Source: Legionella santicrucis (GTDB lineage Bacteria; Pseudomonadota; Gammaproteobacteria; Legionellales; Legionellaceae). From it: a stretch of 64,000 nucleotides of DNA. The position numbers and the translations under genes were made by a program. The stretch's first letter is position 1; each line of letters begins with the position of its first letter. Below, one piece after another: positions 1 to 9,949 of the stretch. The notes beneath the pieces are model-generated. The model had not been told where the DNA came from and searched no databases. It worked only from the letters and a program-made list of their open reading frames with translations. The stretch spans positions 45,248 through 109,247 of the forward strand of contig NZ_LNYU01000032.1 of the NCBI RefSeq assembly GCF_001468135.1. Direction: 5' to 3'.

Positions 1-162
1 TATAGTAAAACCCAAAAACCAACCCTGGCTTTCTTGATTGCTTTGTTCATTGTCCAAGCACTGTTGTTAACAACGGCCTGGCATGGAGGAGAGTTAGTCT
101 ATCGCTATGGTTATGGTGTTCTTGTACCTACCCAAGCACAAAAAGCAGTACTTCAACATTAA
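1..162 (+). CDS. C-terminus of a DUF2231-like membrane protein (partial)
   Basis: An open frame runs from the first base of the window to a TAA at 160-162, giving the last 53 residues of a protein that starts upstream. It has one hydrophobic helix (LAFLIALFIVQALLLTTAW) followed by GGELVYRYGYGV. A GGELVY-R-G-GV ending after a membrane helix is typical of DUF2231 inner-membrane proteins, which often sit beside multicopper oxidases and cytochromes. The next gene starts 22 bases later in the same direction, so the two are probably co-transcribed. The family call rests on this short tail only. Confidence 0.5.
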   Translation, partial: YSKTQKPTLAFLIALFIVQALLLTTAWHGGELVYRYGYGVLVPTQAQKAVLQH

Positions 163-184
163 ATTTTTATAGAAGGATAGTAAC

Positions 185-3145
185 ATGTTAAAAAAGGACT
201 TCCATCATGTACTAAGGAACTATTTTCTTATTTTTTTCCTTTTGGTGTTCAGTCCTTTTGCTTTGTTTGCCCAACATGAACAGCATGGTGCGGCGACCCC
301 AACAGAGACTTCTTCCAAGACGACACTATCTCAATCCAAACCTACGGGGAAAAAAACGGAACAACAACCGGCTAAAAAGAAACCTGCCAGGGCAATAAAA
401 CCCCTGTCCCTTCCACGTGGCCCAGCGCGTACGATTAATTTGGTAGTGGCTTATAAAACCGTATACTTTGCTGGTAAACCTCGACGTGCCATTGCCGTCA
501 ATGGTCGAATCCCTGCCCCTACCCTACATTTCAAGGAAGGTGAGCAGGTCACCATTAATGTGTACAACCATTTGGATAAGGAAACCTCCATTCATTGGCA
601 TGGTTTACTTGTCCCCTGGCAAATGGATGGTGTCGAGGACGTCAGTCAGAAAGCCATTCCACCAGGAGGTGTGTTCCATTATCGATTTACTCTTTATCAA
701 AGAGGAACCTATTGGTACCATGCCCATGCCAAGGCTCAAGAGCAAGAGGGTTTGTACGGCGCCTTTCTTATTGACCCACCGAGCCCCCCAGCCTACAAAT
801 ACAGCAAAGATCATGTGGTGGTATTATCCGATTGGAGCAACACCCCTGCCGATAACGTGTTTGCTAATTTAAAAAAAGATGGGGATTACTATAGCCCTCG
901 ATTCCCATTGCAGCCCTCGCTCATGAAATTTCTGCATGACTATCGCAAAGCACCAGCTAAAGAACGTAAAGAATTAATCGCTGATTACAAAATGATGCAG
1001 CAAATGCGCATGAGTATTTATGATTTAAGCGACATTGCTTATGATGCGTATTTACTCAATGGTCAGCCTAAATCATCCCCCTGGACGGCACCTGTTCGAG
1101 TTGGGGACACCGTAAGGTTACGGTTCATTGGTGCTGGTGCCAGTACTATCTATCGCGTTAAAATTCCTGATGCCAAAATGGAAATGGTGCACAGCCAAGG
1201 AAATGATGTGCGCCCTTATCTCATCGATGATTTTTGGATTGCACCTGGGGAAACCTATGATGTCTTGGTTAAAATTCAAAAAAACAGGCCTTACATTATT
1301 TATGCTGAATCCATTGATACGCTGGGCAAAGTCTATGGCGCCTTAGTGACTAAGCCCAGACAACCCGTTGATTATCAGCACATTGTACCCTTTCCAGAGC
1401 CTCTTCCTGTCACAAGAGAGATGATGGCCAACATGATGAAGTCAGGGATGAATCATGGCTCGATGGCAAAAAACAATCATTCCATGAGTAATAAGCGGGG
1501 TATGGCAATGAAACAACCTATGGCCATGCCTTCCCATTCCAAAACGATGAGTTCGCAAGGTAATCAACACAACATGCCAGCAATGACTTCTCAAAATAGT
1601 CCGGGTAATACCAAGCACTCTAATCACTCCATGTCCTCTATGAAACAAGACCAAGGGATGTCGGGGATGAATCATGCTTCCATACTTAAAAATAAAATGT
1701 CGACAGCCCCCTCTTCTTCAATGAACGAGTCCACTTCAGCCTCCAGACCAATGAAACCAAAAGGCATGCCTCCCATGAGTTCTATGTCAACGGGTTCGAT
1801 GGGGAGCCAGTCTACCACGCAGACGAAACACGCTACGATGTCGGGTGATGGAGGCATGCAAGACGATACGATGAACAATGGGATGTCCATGGATAATGGC
1901 ATGACCATGCCCATCGAACCAACCATTATAGGGGATACGATTTCAGCGCCCAATTCCATAAGCGCTAAAACCCTAGGAACAAAATACCAACAATTAACCG
2001 CAGCGGTTCCTACCAACAATCCGGATATACCCGTCGATGGGATCATCCGCATGGAATTGTTTGGTTATATGGACAGGTATATTTGGATGATTAATGGCTT
2101 GCCGGAATACAAAGCAAAACCGATTGTCATTGAACCTGGAAAACGCTATCGTATTATCTTTACCAACAACTCCATGATGCGCCATCCCATGCACATTCAT
2201 GGCCATTGGTTTATTTTACGCAATGGTCATGGCGTTTATGATCCCTTGTTGCATACCATTGAAGTCGATCCCGGTGCTACTGCGGTGGCTGATTTTGATA
2301 CGGAGGCCAGCGGCCAATGGTTTTTCCATTGTCATCATCTGTTTCACATGACATCGGGTATGGCGCGGGTATTCCAATATGAAACCATTATCGACGTGGT
2401 GAACGGAAAAGCCAAGCCTGAAACGGAAATTGCGCCAACACCCTATATCAATCGACCGATTGTCCGAGTCGATGAGGTGATGCCTATTGATAAGGCCCTT
2501 ATTACTCACCCCGCAGGACATCATCAAGGGTTCTATCGGGCCAATTTTCTTGAGGTGAATGCCGATCCTTTTCATAACGCTCAAGAAATGACGTTTCGAG
2601 GGTATTATGGGACTGATTACCAAAAACTCCAGCTGTATACTGAGGATGCTGAAATTTATCAAGGAATTGTTGAAAATGCGGACATCGATGTTTTTTATTG
2701 GCATTTGATTAGTCAATTCTGGGCCATTAAAGGCGGGGTCAATTATTTTTATCGCCCTGGAGGACCTTATTGGCAACCCGGTATTGGCATCGAAGGGTTG
2801 ATGCCTTATTACATTGACACCAACATTAGAACTTATTATCGTGATGGCAGTGTTAAGTTTGACATTCAGTTATCGCGGGCTACCCAGCTTACCAATAACT
2901 TCTTCTTCCTAACGGGGATCCGCAGTATTCTCGCCACTCATACCGTGGTCGAAAATGAGATTGGTTCTGGCTTAAATCAAATGCGTTATATCATTAGACC
3001 TTATTATCGCGTTATGCCTGGTTTAAATGTCTTTACTGAATTTGAGTATGACAAAGATTATGGTGCCTACAAGAGGATTCTTACTGATTTAGGAGAATCG
3101 ACCACTCAGACGACGGTGTCTTTCGGTGTTGCCGTGATATTTTAA
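185..3145 (+). CDS. copA: CopA-type multicopper oxidase fused to a CopB-like outer-membrane domain
   Basis: Predicted periplasmic Cu(I) oxidase and copper-resistance protein of 986 residues, against about 600 for ordinary CopA. A signal peptide ends near residue 29. Cupredoxin domains carry all four copper-ligand motifs: HWHG at 137-140, HAH at 179-181, HPMHIHGH at 667-674 and HCHHLFHM from 715. Between cupredoxin domains, about residues 412-575 form an insert very rich in Met, His and Ser, a likely copper-binding segment. From about residue 785 to the end the sequence resembles CopB, the outer-membrane partner: FRGYYGTDYQ, then alternating aromatic strands, ending in a C-terminal Phe as in beta-barrels. 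CopA and CopB are normally separate genes; here no stop or frameshift separates them. The start has AAGGAT 9 bases upstream. A hairpin terminator follows directly. Confidence 0.93.
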   Translation: MLKKDFHHVLRNYFLIFFLLVFSPFALFAQHEQHGAATPTETSSKTTLSQSKPTGKKTEQQPAKKKPARAIKPLSLPRGPARTINLVVAYKTVYFAGKPRRAIAVNGRIPAPTLHFKEGEQVTINVYNHLDKETSIHWHGLLVPWQMDGVEDVSQKAIPPGGVFHYRFTLYQRGTYWYHAHAKAQEQEGLYGAFLIDPPSPPAYKYSKDHVVVLSDWSNTPADNVFANLKKDGDYYSPRFPLQPSLMKFLHDYRKAPAKERKELIADYKMMQQMRMSIYDLSDIAYDAYLLNGQPKSSPWTAPVRVGDTVRLRFIGAGASTIYRVKIPDAKMEMVHSQGNDVRPYLIDDFWIAPGETYDVLVKIQKNRPYIIYAESIDTLGKVYGALVTKPRQPVDYQHIVPFPEPLPVTREMMANMMKSGMNHGSMAKNNHSMSNKRGMAMKQPMAMPSHSKTMSSQGNQHNMPAMTSQNSPGNTKHSNHSMSSMKQDQGMSGMNHASILKNKMSTAPSSSMNESTSASRPMKPKGMPPMSSMSTGSMGSQSTTQTKHATMSGDGGMQDDTMNNGMSMDNGMTMPIEPTIIGDTISAPNSISAKTLGTKYQQLTAAVPTNNPDIPVDGIIRMELFGYMDRYIWMINGLPEYKAKPIVIEPGKRYRIIFTNNSMMRHPMHIHGHWFILRNGHGVYDPLLHTIEVDPGATAVADFDTEASGQWFFHCHHLFHMTSGMARVFQYETIIDVVNGKAKPETEIAPTPYINRPIVRVDEVMPIDKALITHPAGHHQGFYRANFLEVNADPFHNAQEMTFRGYYGTDYQKLQLYTEDAEIYQGIVENADIDVFYWHLISQFWAIKGGVNYFYRPGGPYWQPGIGIEGLMPYYIDTNIRTYYRDGSVKFDIQLSRATQLTNNFFFLTGIRSILATHTVVENEIGSGLNQMRYIIRPYYRVMPGLNVFTEFEYDKDYGAYKRILTDLGESTTQTTVSFGVAVIF

Positions 3146-3150
3146 ATAGA

Positions 3151-3185
3151 AAGCCTTTCAACAGAATGAAAGGCTTAATTTTTTT
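3151..3185 (+). terminator. Rho-independent terminator after copA
   Basis: Ten-base perfect stem (AAGCCTTTCA / TGAAAGGCTT) with a six-base loop, followed by AA and a run of T. It lies six bases after the copA stop codon. Confidence 0.85.
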
Positions 3186-3243
3186 CATGCTCCAATCATG
3201 TTGAGGTTCTTGATAATAACTCTCATAACAAGGAATGATTAGG

Positions 3244-3405
3244 ATGGATACGGAGGTCTTAAAACCCTTAGTCGAAGAATGTGTAGAAGAAGAAAAAGAA
3301 ACCGCATTATGGCGGCCACAAAAGAAAGAGTTTCATGAAAAGAACGAACCAAACCGTGTCTTGGACTGGGATGATGAGTTCGATGCGATCCGTTCCATCA
3401 ATTAG
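3244..3405 (+). CDS. Small acidic hypothetical protein, 53 aa
   Basis: Short ORF with a good AAGGA site 9 bases before the chosen ATG; an in-frame ATG at 3235 is too close to that site. The product is highly charged and acidic (VEECVEEEKE, then LDWDDEFDAIRSIN), with one Cys and no signal peptide or membrane helix, so it is probably cytoplasmic. It lies between the copA terminator and the ATPase operon. I do not recognise the family. Translation is supported only by the ribosome site and the lack of other content here. Confidence 0.5.
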   Translation: MDTEVLKPLVEECVEEEKETALWRPQKKEFHEKNEPNRVLDWDDEFDAIRSIN

Positions 3406-3534
3406 TGTAGTCATTAATAAAGCGAGTCCATATCTTTGATAAACGCGTTCTAATCGTATGATTCATAGGTTATAAAAAGGCCCGTGGTGGTGGGGTTATT
3501 TAATTTGACCTAAGTGAGTCGGATTGGTTCATAA

Positions 3535-5022
<1,488 letters not shown>

Positions 5023-5030
5023 AACTAAAA

Positions 5031-5441
5031 ATGGCGTGTTTCGATTTATACTTACAGAGTTCGACACAATGTGAAAAAATGTCTCATGTCGTTAGTTTTG
5101 TTGGTGAAGATGCTTCAGGCCTGTTTGGTATTTTAGCCCAGCATACCCAAATGATGACGTGCTTACATTTCGGTTTGGCATGGTTTCGTTACGATAATAA
5201 TGAGACGGAATATTTGGCTTTGCCAGGAGCAATCCTCTATTTTAAAGACAATCAATTGTTTCTCGCTACGCGACATTATGTTCGCCACAAAGAGTATCAA
5301 GCCATACAGCATATCTTAGAGAACGAATTAAAGAGTGAAGCAGACCATCTTATCAGTATCAACGACAGTTTACATCGTTTGGATGAAGAGATGTTACAGC
5401 GTCTATGGAATTTAAAACGGCAGAATGCTTATGAAATTTAA
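5031..5441 (+). CDS. atpC: N-type F1Fo ATPase, epsilon subunit
   Basis: Epsilon subunit of 136 residues, part of the central stalk that regulates the F1 motor. The N-terminal beta-sandwich is recognisable (GEDASGLFGILAQHTQMMTCL, matching the family's GE.G..GILP.H pattern), followed by a C-terminal helical hairpin. An ATG exists upstream at 4989, but the ATG at 5031 has AAAGGAG about 12 bases ahead and gives a normal N-terminus, so it is preferred. It follows atpD by 8 bases and overlaps the next gene by 17 bases. Confidence 0.9.
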   Translation: MACFDLYLQSSTQCEKMSHVVSFVGEDASGLFGILAQHTQMMTCLHFGLAWFRYDNNETEYLALPGAILYFKDNQLFLATRHYVRHKEYQAIQHILENELKSEADHLISINDSLHRLDEEMLQRLWNLKRQNAYEI

Positions 5442-5709
5442 AGATCCAAAAAAAGATCTGGCACAACACGTTAAATTGGACGTGAGCAAAATCAACAAAG
5501 CAAAAAGGGAAAAATCCACTGTGCTAGCACAAACGATTTATTTAGGCACCTTGGGATTTGTATTTATTTTGCCTATTATTGCAGGGGCCTACCTAGGGGT
5601 TTGGTTAGACAGCAAACTGAAGGGTTTTTCTATTAGCTGGACAATCAACTTAATTATTATTGGGGTTATCGTTGGTGCGGTGAATGTGTACCTCCTGATT
5701 AAGGAATAG
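5425..5709 (+). CDS. atpQ: AtpQ/AtpI-like N-ATPase membrane subunit
   Basis: 94-residue protein with a charged N-terminus and two membrane helices. It carries the GAYLGVWLDSKLKG pattern followed by a second helix ending NVYLLIKE, the signature of the small AtpI/AtpQ-like subunits, thought to help assemble the c-ring or supply cations. It overlaps atpC and is followed after 2 bases by atpB. The usual N-ATPase order has atpR between atpQ and atpB; there is no room for it here. The ATG at 5431 is an equally good start. Confidence 0.8.
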   Translation: MLMKFKDPKKDLAQHVKLDVSKINKAKREKSTVLAQTIYLGTLGFVFILPIIAGAYLGVWLDSKLKGFSISWTINLIIIGVIVGAVNVYLLIKE

Positions 5710-5711
5710 CC

Positions 5712-6404
5712 ATGGGGGAAGAAGGGATTTTAAACGCACTATCCTTTTCGCTAGGCTCAGTGGTCATCACACAAAGTGTGTTAACCACCTGGCTCATTAT
5801 GATGGCTTTGCTCCTTTTTTTATGGCTTTCATCGCGACACTTATCGCTTCTTCCGGGGAATTGCCAAGTTGTTTTAGAGGGTATTGTGGTCGCAATGCAG
5901 GATACGATGAACGAAGTGCTGCCTTTGACCTATGTTGCTTTGGTCTTTCCTTTTATTGCCACGTTATGGATTTTTATCCTTATTTCCAATTTAATTGGCA
6001 TTATTCCAGGATTCTATTCGCCTACAGCCGATCTATCAGTCACAGCGTCTCTAGCGATAGTGACTTTTTTTTCCGTGCATTGGTTTGGAGTTCGCGCCGA
6101 GGGGTGGAAAGCCTACTTAAAGCATTACTTGAAGCCCACGCCCTTTTTATTACCGTTTCACTTAATTAGCGAATTATCGAGAACATTGGCTTTGGCTATC
6201 CGCTTGTTTGGTAACGTCATGAGTCTTCAGTTAACGGCACTTATTGTTCTGATGATTGCTGGATTCTTAGCACCGATACCCATTCTCATGCTTCATATTA
6301 TTGAAGCAGTGATACAAGCTTATATCTTTGGTATGCTGGCTTTAATCTATATTGCCGGGGGTATTCAATCCCACGAGTTGAAGAAACAAGGAGAGTGGTC
6401 ATGA
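5712..6404 (+). CDS. atpB: N-type F1Fo ATPase, subunit a
   Basis: Fo subunit a, the stator half-channel, 230 residues with about five to six membrane helices. The essential arginine of the conserved helix is present in LALAIRLFGN (Arg164), and the last helix holds the usual HIIEAVIQAYIFGML segment with the conserved Glu and Gln. The gene starts 2 bases after atpQ, and its stop overlaps the atpE start as ATGA. Confidence 0.93.
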   Translation: MGEEGILNALSFSLGSVVITQSVLTTWLIMMALLLFLWLSSRHLSLLPGNCQVVLEGIVVAMQDTMNEVLPLTYVALVFPFIATLWIFILISNLIGIIPGFYSPTADLSVTASLAIVTFFSVHWFGVRAEGWKAYLKHYLKPTPFLLPFHLISELSRTLALAIRLFGNVMSLQLTALIVLMIAGFLAPIPILMLHIIEAVIQAYIFGMLALIYIAGGIQSHELKKQGEWS

Positions 6405-6670
6405 ACAGTATCAGCTGGTTTAGTTTAGCATCAACAGTGATTGCCGCATTGGTGATTGCTATTGGGACTATAGGTCCTGCGATCGCCATGGGGCGTGCCA
6501 TAAGTCATGCTCTTGATGCGTTAGCAAGGCAGCCAGAGGCTGAAAAATCAATTACCAGAACCTTATTTATCGGCTTAGCCATGATTGAATCATTGGCTAT
6601 TTATTGCTTGGTGATTGTTTTGATTATTTTATTTAGAAATCCATTATTGTCTTATCTCGTTTCTCAATAA
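6401..6670 (+). CDS. atpE: N-type F1Fo ATPase, c subunit
   Basis: Proteolipid that forms the rotor ring, 89 residues, two helices joined by the conserved ARQPEA loop. The ion-carrying glutamate is Glu63 in GLAMIESLAIY. Na+-binding c subunits also use a Gln in helix 1 and a Ser-Thr pair after the Glu. Here Ser64 and Tyr68 are present, but the Gln position is Met30 (GPAIAMG) and the Thr position is Leu65. The Na+ site is therefore incomplete and H+ coupling is at least as likely. The ATG at 6401 is chosen over an in-frame GTG at 6395 because AAGGAG lies 7 bases before it. Confidence 0.93.
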   Translation: MNSISWFSLASTVIAALVIAIGTIGPAIAMGRAISHALDALARQPEAEKSITRTLFIGLAMIESLAIYCLVIVLIILFRNPLLSYLVSQ

Positions 6671-6679
6671 GGACTAAAA

Positions 6680-7441
6680 ATGGAGCTATCGTGGTCAACC
6701 TTTTTATTGGAACTCATTAATTTTCTTGTTTTGATTTGGATTTTAAACTATTTTTTTTATGCCCCAATCCAGCAAACCATTGCAAAGCGCAGGCACATGG
6801 TCCAAGAACAATTAGAAAACGCGGAACAACGTCACAATGAAGCCCAGCAGTTACAAATAAAATATGAACATCGTCTCGCGGATTGGCAACAAGAGAAAAA
6901 TACGTTGCAAAAGGAATTCCAACAAGCGATGGAACGATGGAAGTCGGAGGAAACGCTCCATTTTGAAAAAAAGTTAAATAAAGAACAAGAACAATTAAAT
7001 GCACGTGAAATGAAAAAGGCCAAAGAATATATTGAAAAAAATGCCAAAGAAGCGCTGTTACTGGCCGGAAAATTTACAGAAAAATTGTTAATCCAGTTTG
7101 CTGATGAGCACCTTGAACAGAAAATCATTGAAAAAACAATCGAAGACCTTAATCGTTATCCAGAAAAACCATGGCAATTAATGGAGGATGTTTCTGAACA
7201 GGATACTCTTGTTGTCCAAAGTGCTTATGCAATCAATAAAAGTCAACAACGCCGCCTAGGTCAGGCCATTGAAAAAATAATGTGTAAAAAACCAACTATA
7301 GAATGGGTTGAAAACCCAGCGCTTCTGGCCGGGTTAACACTTCAAATGGGCTCAATCCTTCTACAAGCGAATCTTCGCGATGAATTAAAATTCTTTACCG
7401 AGACGAACAATGAACTTACCCGACAACCACTCCATTCTTGA
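6680..7441 (+). CDS. atpF: N-type F1Fo ATPase, b subunit with delta-like C-terminus
   Basis: 253-residue peripheral stalk protein, far longer than a normal b subunit (about 156). Residues 1-30 form a membrane helix and about 35-135 a long charged coiled coil. The last ~100 residues end in [20 protein letters not shown], matching the C-terminus of the delta subunit. No separate atpH is present in the operon, so this protein probably serves as both b and delta, as known for N-ATPases. It overlaps atpA by 32 bases. Confidence 0.9.
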   Translation: MELSWSTFLLELINFLVLIWILNYFFYAPIQQTIAKRRHMVQEQLENAEQRHNEAQQLQIKYEHRLADWQQEKNTLQKEFQQAMERWKSEETLHFEKKLNKEQEQLNAREMKKAKEYIEKNAKEALLLAGKFTEKLLIQFADEHLEQKIIEKTIEDLNRYPEKPWQLMEDVSEQDTLVVQSAYAINKSQQRRLGQAIEKIMCKKPTIEWVENPALLAGLTLQMGSILLQANLRDELKFFTETNNELTRQPLHS

Positions 7442-8882
7442 GCATCAACGGCAACGAATTGAGAACTATCACTTTGAAGTAAGGCGTTCTGAAGTGGGGC
7501 ATGTTGTCTCAGTGGGCGATGGAATTATCTGGATCGCAGGGCTGCCAACAGCAGCTATTGATGAAATTCTTATTTCAGTCGATGGCTGTTGTATCGCTAT
7601 GGTTTTTCATCTCACCGAACGCCTTGTAGGCGCCATCATGTTGTTGCAAACTAAAAAATTAAAATCCGGGATGCCTATGTTTCATCTGAAGCGTTCATTA
7701 AGTATTCCTGTAGGGGATTCGCTTTTGGGGCGAGTGGTTGATCCTTTAGGGCATCCATTAGATGAAGAGGAACCACCACCCTGTGATGAACAAGGATTAC
7801 TTGACATTTTATCGATCCCTATTATTCACCGTGATTTTGTGACGCGCCCTTTTTATACCGGTAATAAAATGATTGATAATGTCATTCCTCTTGGAAAAGG
7901 ACAGCGGGAACTCATTATAGGTGATAATGGGTTGGGCAAAAGCGCCTTGGCTATTGATATTGTGATCAATCAAAAAGATAAAAACGTGCGTTGTGTCTAT
8001 GTGTTAATTGGCCAAAAACGTTCTACGGTTGCCAATACCATCCAATTGCTAAAAGAAACTCAGGCGTTGGAATACACCACGGTGGTTGTGGCACTGGCCA
8101 CCTCATTACCCGGATTGCTTTATCTCGCCCCTTTCGCAGGATGTGCTGTTGCGGAGCATTGGATGAAGCAAGGCTTTGATACGTTGGTCGTGTACGATGA
8201 TTTGAGTGCTCATGCCAACTGTTACCGTGAACTGTCGCTTTTACTGCGCAGGCCTCCTGGGCGTGAAGCTTTTCCTGCGGATATCTTCTATTTACATGCT
8301 CGCTTATTAGAGCGCTCAACGTGCCTGTCTCCTGAAATGGGAGGGGGCAGTATGACCGCACTTCCTATTATAGAAACAAAACAAGGGGAAATTGCGACCT
8401 ATATCCCCACAAATCTGATTTCAATCACCGATGGGCAACTCTTTTTTGATGAACATTTATTCTCAGCAGGATTTCTACCGGCAATTGATATCACCAAATC
8501 CGTTTCTCGCGTAGGCGGTAAAGCCCAACACCCCAACATAAAAAAAGAGGCGGGTCGAATGAAGTTGGATTACATGCAATTTCTTGACTTGGAACTGTTT
8601 ACGCGTTTTGGGGCTAAGCTCGATATTAAAATGCAACAACACATTCAAAATGGACGACTGTTAAGAGAAGTATTTAAACAAGAGCGTCTTTCGCCCTTGC
8701 CAATTGAATTCCAACTCGCCTGGTTGATTGCCTACAATGAGGGACTCTTTGCCCACTTAAGTTTAGATGACATCCCCAAGGTTCTAAAAAAAATAGAGCA
8801 AGAAGTCAAAAAAAGCAGCTTGTCACTGGCCAGTTCTCGCGAGGAATGGAGCAATGCAGTCAAAGGCTGGTTAAATGGGTAG
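7410..8882 (+). CDS. atpA: N-type F1Fo ATPase, alpha subunit
   Basis: Non-catalytic alpha subunit, 490 residues. It has the nucleotide-binding loop GDNGLGKS at 171-178 (GDRQTGKT in most homologues), IGQKRSTVA, the [27 protein letters not shown] segment in slightly modified form, and the arginine finger in SVSRVGG (Arg367). The start lies inside atpF in another frame, suggesting translational coupling. Sequence is clearly divergent from housekeeping alpha subunits but all key residues are kept. Confidence 0.94.
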   Translation: MNLPDNHSILEHQRQRIENYHFEVRRSEVGHVVSVGDGIIWIAGLPTAAIDEILISVDGCCIAMVFHLTERLVGAIMLLQTKKLKSGMPMFHLKRSLSIPVGDSLLGRVVDPLGHPLDEEEPPPCDEQGLLDILSIPIIHRDFVTRPFYTGNKMIDNVIPLGKGQRELIIGDNGLGKSALAIDIVINQKDKNVRCVYVLIGQKRSTVANTIQLLKETQALEYTTVVVALATSLPGLLYLAPFAGCAVAEHWMKQGFDTLVVYDDLSAHANCYRELSLLLRRPPGREAFPADIFYLHARLLERSTCLSPEMGGGSMTALPIIETKQGEIATYIPTNLISITDGQLFFDEHLFSAGFLPAIDITKSVSRVGGKAQHPNIKKEAGRMKLDYMQFLDLELFTRFGAKLDIKMQQHIQNGRLLREVFKQERLSPLPIEFQLAWLIAYNEGLFAHLSLDDIPKVLKKIEQEVKKSSLSLASSREEWSNAVKGWLNG

Positions 8883-8927
8883 TACCATGCCTGTTTCTCA
8901 GGCGCATTGAATTTTAGGAAGAAATTT

Positions 8928-9818
8928 ATGACCAAGCGTAGTCAACTAAACGATCATTTTACGGCCTTAGACGACATTGGTAATATCATGACCGCCATGA
9001 AAACTCTTTGTTCTATTGAGCTCAATAAAATCACCAAATTTCTTCCTATGCAGGAACAAGTCATGCAAACCATTAGAGACGCAGGGCGTGATTTTTTTAG
9101 TGCTTACCCCATTTCCCCCATGAATACACCAAATGGTAATTCTTCCCTTTATATTCTTATTGGTTCTGAACGAGGTTTTTGTGGTGGTTTTAATGATAGC
9201 GTGCTTCACTGGATAGCGGAGAGGGAACAACAAGACCCTGAATTTTTGCCAGTATTCCTTGTCGTAGGGCGTAAATTGGCTTTGAAAATGGCAAACGATT
9301 CGCGTGTCATCAAAGCATTAGATGGCGCTAATGCTCTCCAAGAAATTCCTGCGGTGATTTTACATCTGTTGCAGTCTCTTGAGGAAGTAGTATCACAACA
9401 GCGTATGGAATGGCACTCTTGGCAGTGGGAGATCCTGTTCAATGAGGAGGAAAAAAATCAAATTGAGGTAAAAACAGTGCGTCCATTCCAAGAGTTTTTT
9501 TTAACCAATGACAAGCCATGTTCCGTTCCACCGATTCTCAATTTATCCCATGAGCAATTTTTATCTGAGTTTGCTGAACAGTATTTATTTTCAATGTGTT
9601 ATTCCATTTTTTATAAATCATTTTATGGTGAAAACCACCAAAGGCTGTTTCATTTGAATCATGCCTTGGATAGCTTAGAGAATAAACGAAGCGCATTAAA
9701 AAAATATCTTAATATACTGCGTCAAGAAGAAATTACTGAAGAAATTCAGAACATCATCCGATGTGCGGAAGCGATTATTGGCAATGACATGAAGGAACAC
9801 CACTTGGACATTGAGTGA
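8928..9818 (+). CDS. atpG: N-type F1Fo ATPase, gamma subunit
   Basis: Central-stalk gamma subunit of 296 residues. The N-terminal helix (DDIGNIMTAMKTLCSIELNKI) and C-terminal helix (ALDSLENKRSALKKYLNILRQ, then IIRCAEAIIG) match the coiled-coil pair of gamma, with the Rossmann-like middle (SERGFCGGFN) between them. The ATG at 8928 follows AGGAAG by about 7 bases; an in-frame TTG at 8907 is less likely. It ends the eight-gene operon. A weak C/G-rich inverted repeat without a T run follows near 9840-9860. Confidence 0.9.
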   Translation: MTKRSQLNDHFTALDDIGNIMTAMKTLCSIELNKITKFLPMQEQVMQTIRDAGRDFFSAYPISPMNTPNGNSSLYILIGSERGFCGGFNDSVLHWIAEREQQDPEFLPVFLVVGRKLALKMANDSRVIKALDGANALQEIPAVILHLLQSLEEVVSQQRMEWHSWQWEILFNEEEKNQIEVKTVRPFQEFFLTNDKPCSVPPILNLSHEQFLSEFAEQYLFSMCYSIFYKSFYGENHQRLFHLNHALDSLENKRSALKKYLNILRQEEITEEIQNIIRCAEAIIGNDMKEHHLDIE

Positions 9819-9949
9819 GGACCTATCTCTTGCGCCCTCTTTGGTTTCGAAAGGGGGATGATTGGCGAGGACACCCCTTGTAAAATAGTACTAATATCAA
9901 TAGCATAATATAGGCATAGCTCGGAAATATTACTTTATCGTGGAAAAGA

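Noticed and set aside
2216-2776. Long minus-strand open frame inside copA
   Set aside because: It is antisense to a region with clear cupredoxin motifs, has no ribosome site and no recognisable protein character.
5709-5712. Hidden atpR between atpQ and atpB
   Set aside because: Only two bases separate the genes and no overlapping frame shows a three-helix protein.
9835-9865. Terminator after the N-ATPase operon
   Set aside because: The inverted repeat is imperfect and lacks a T run.
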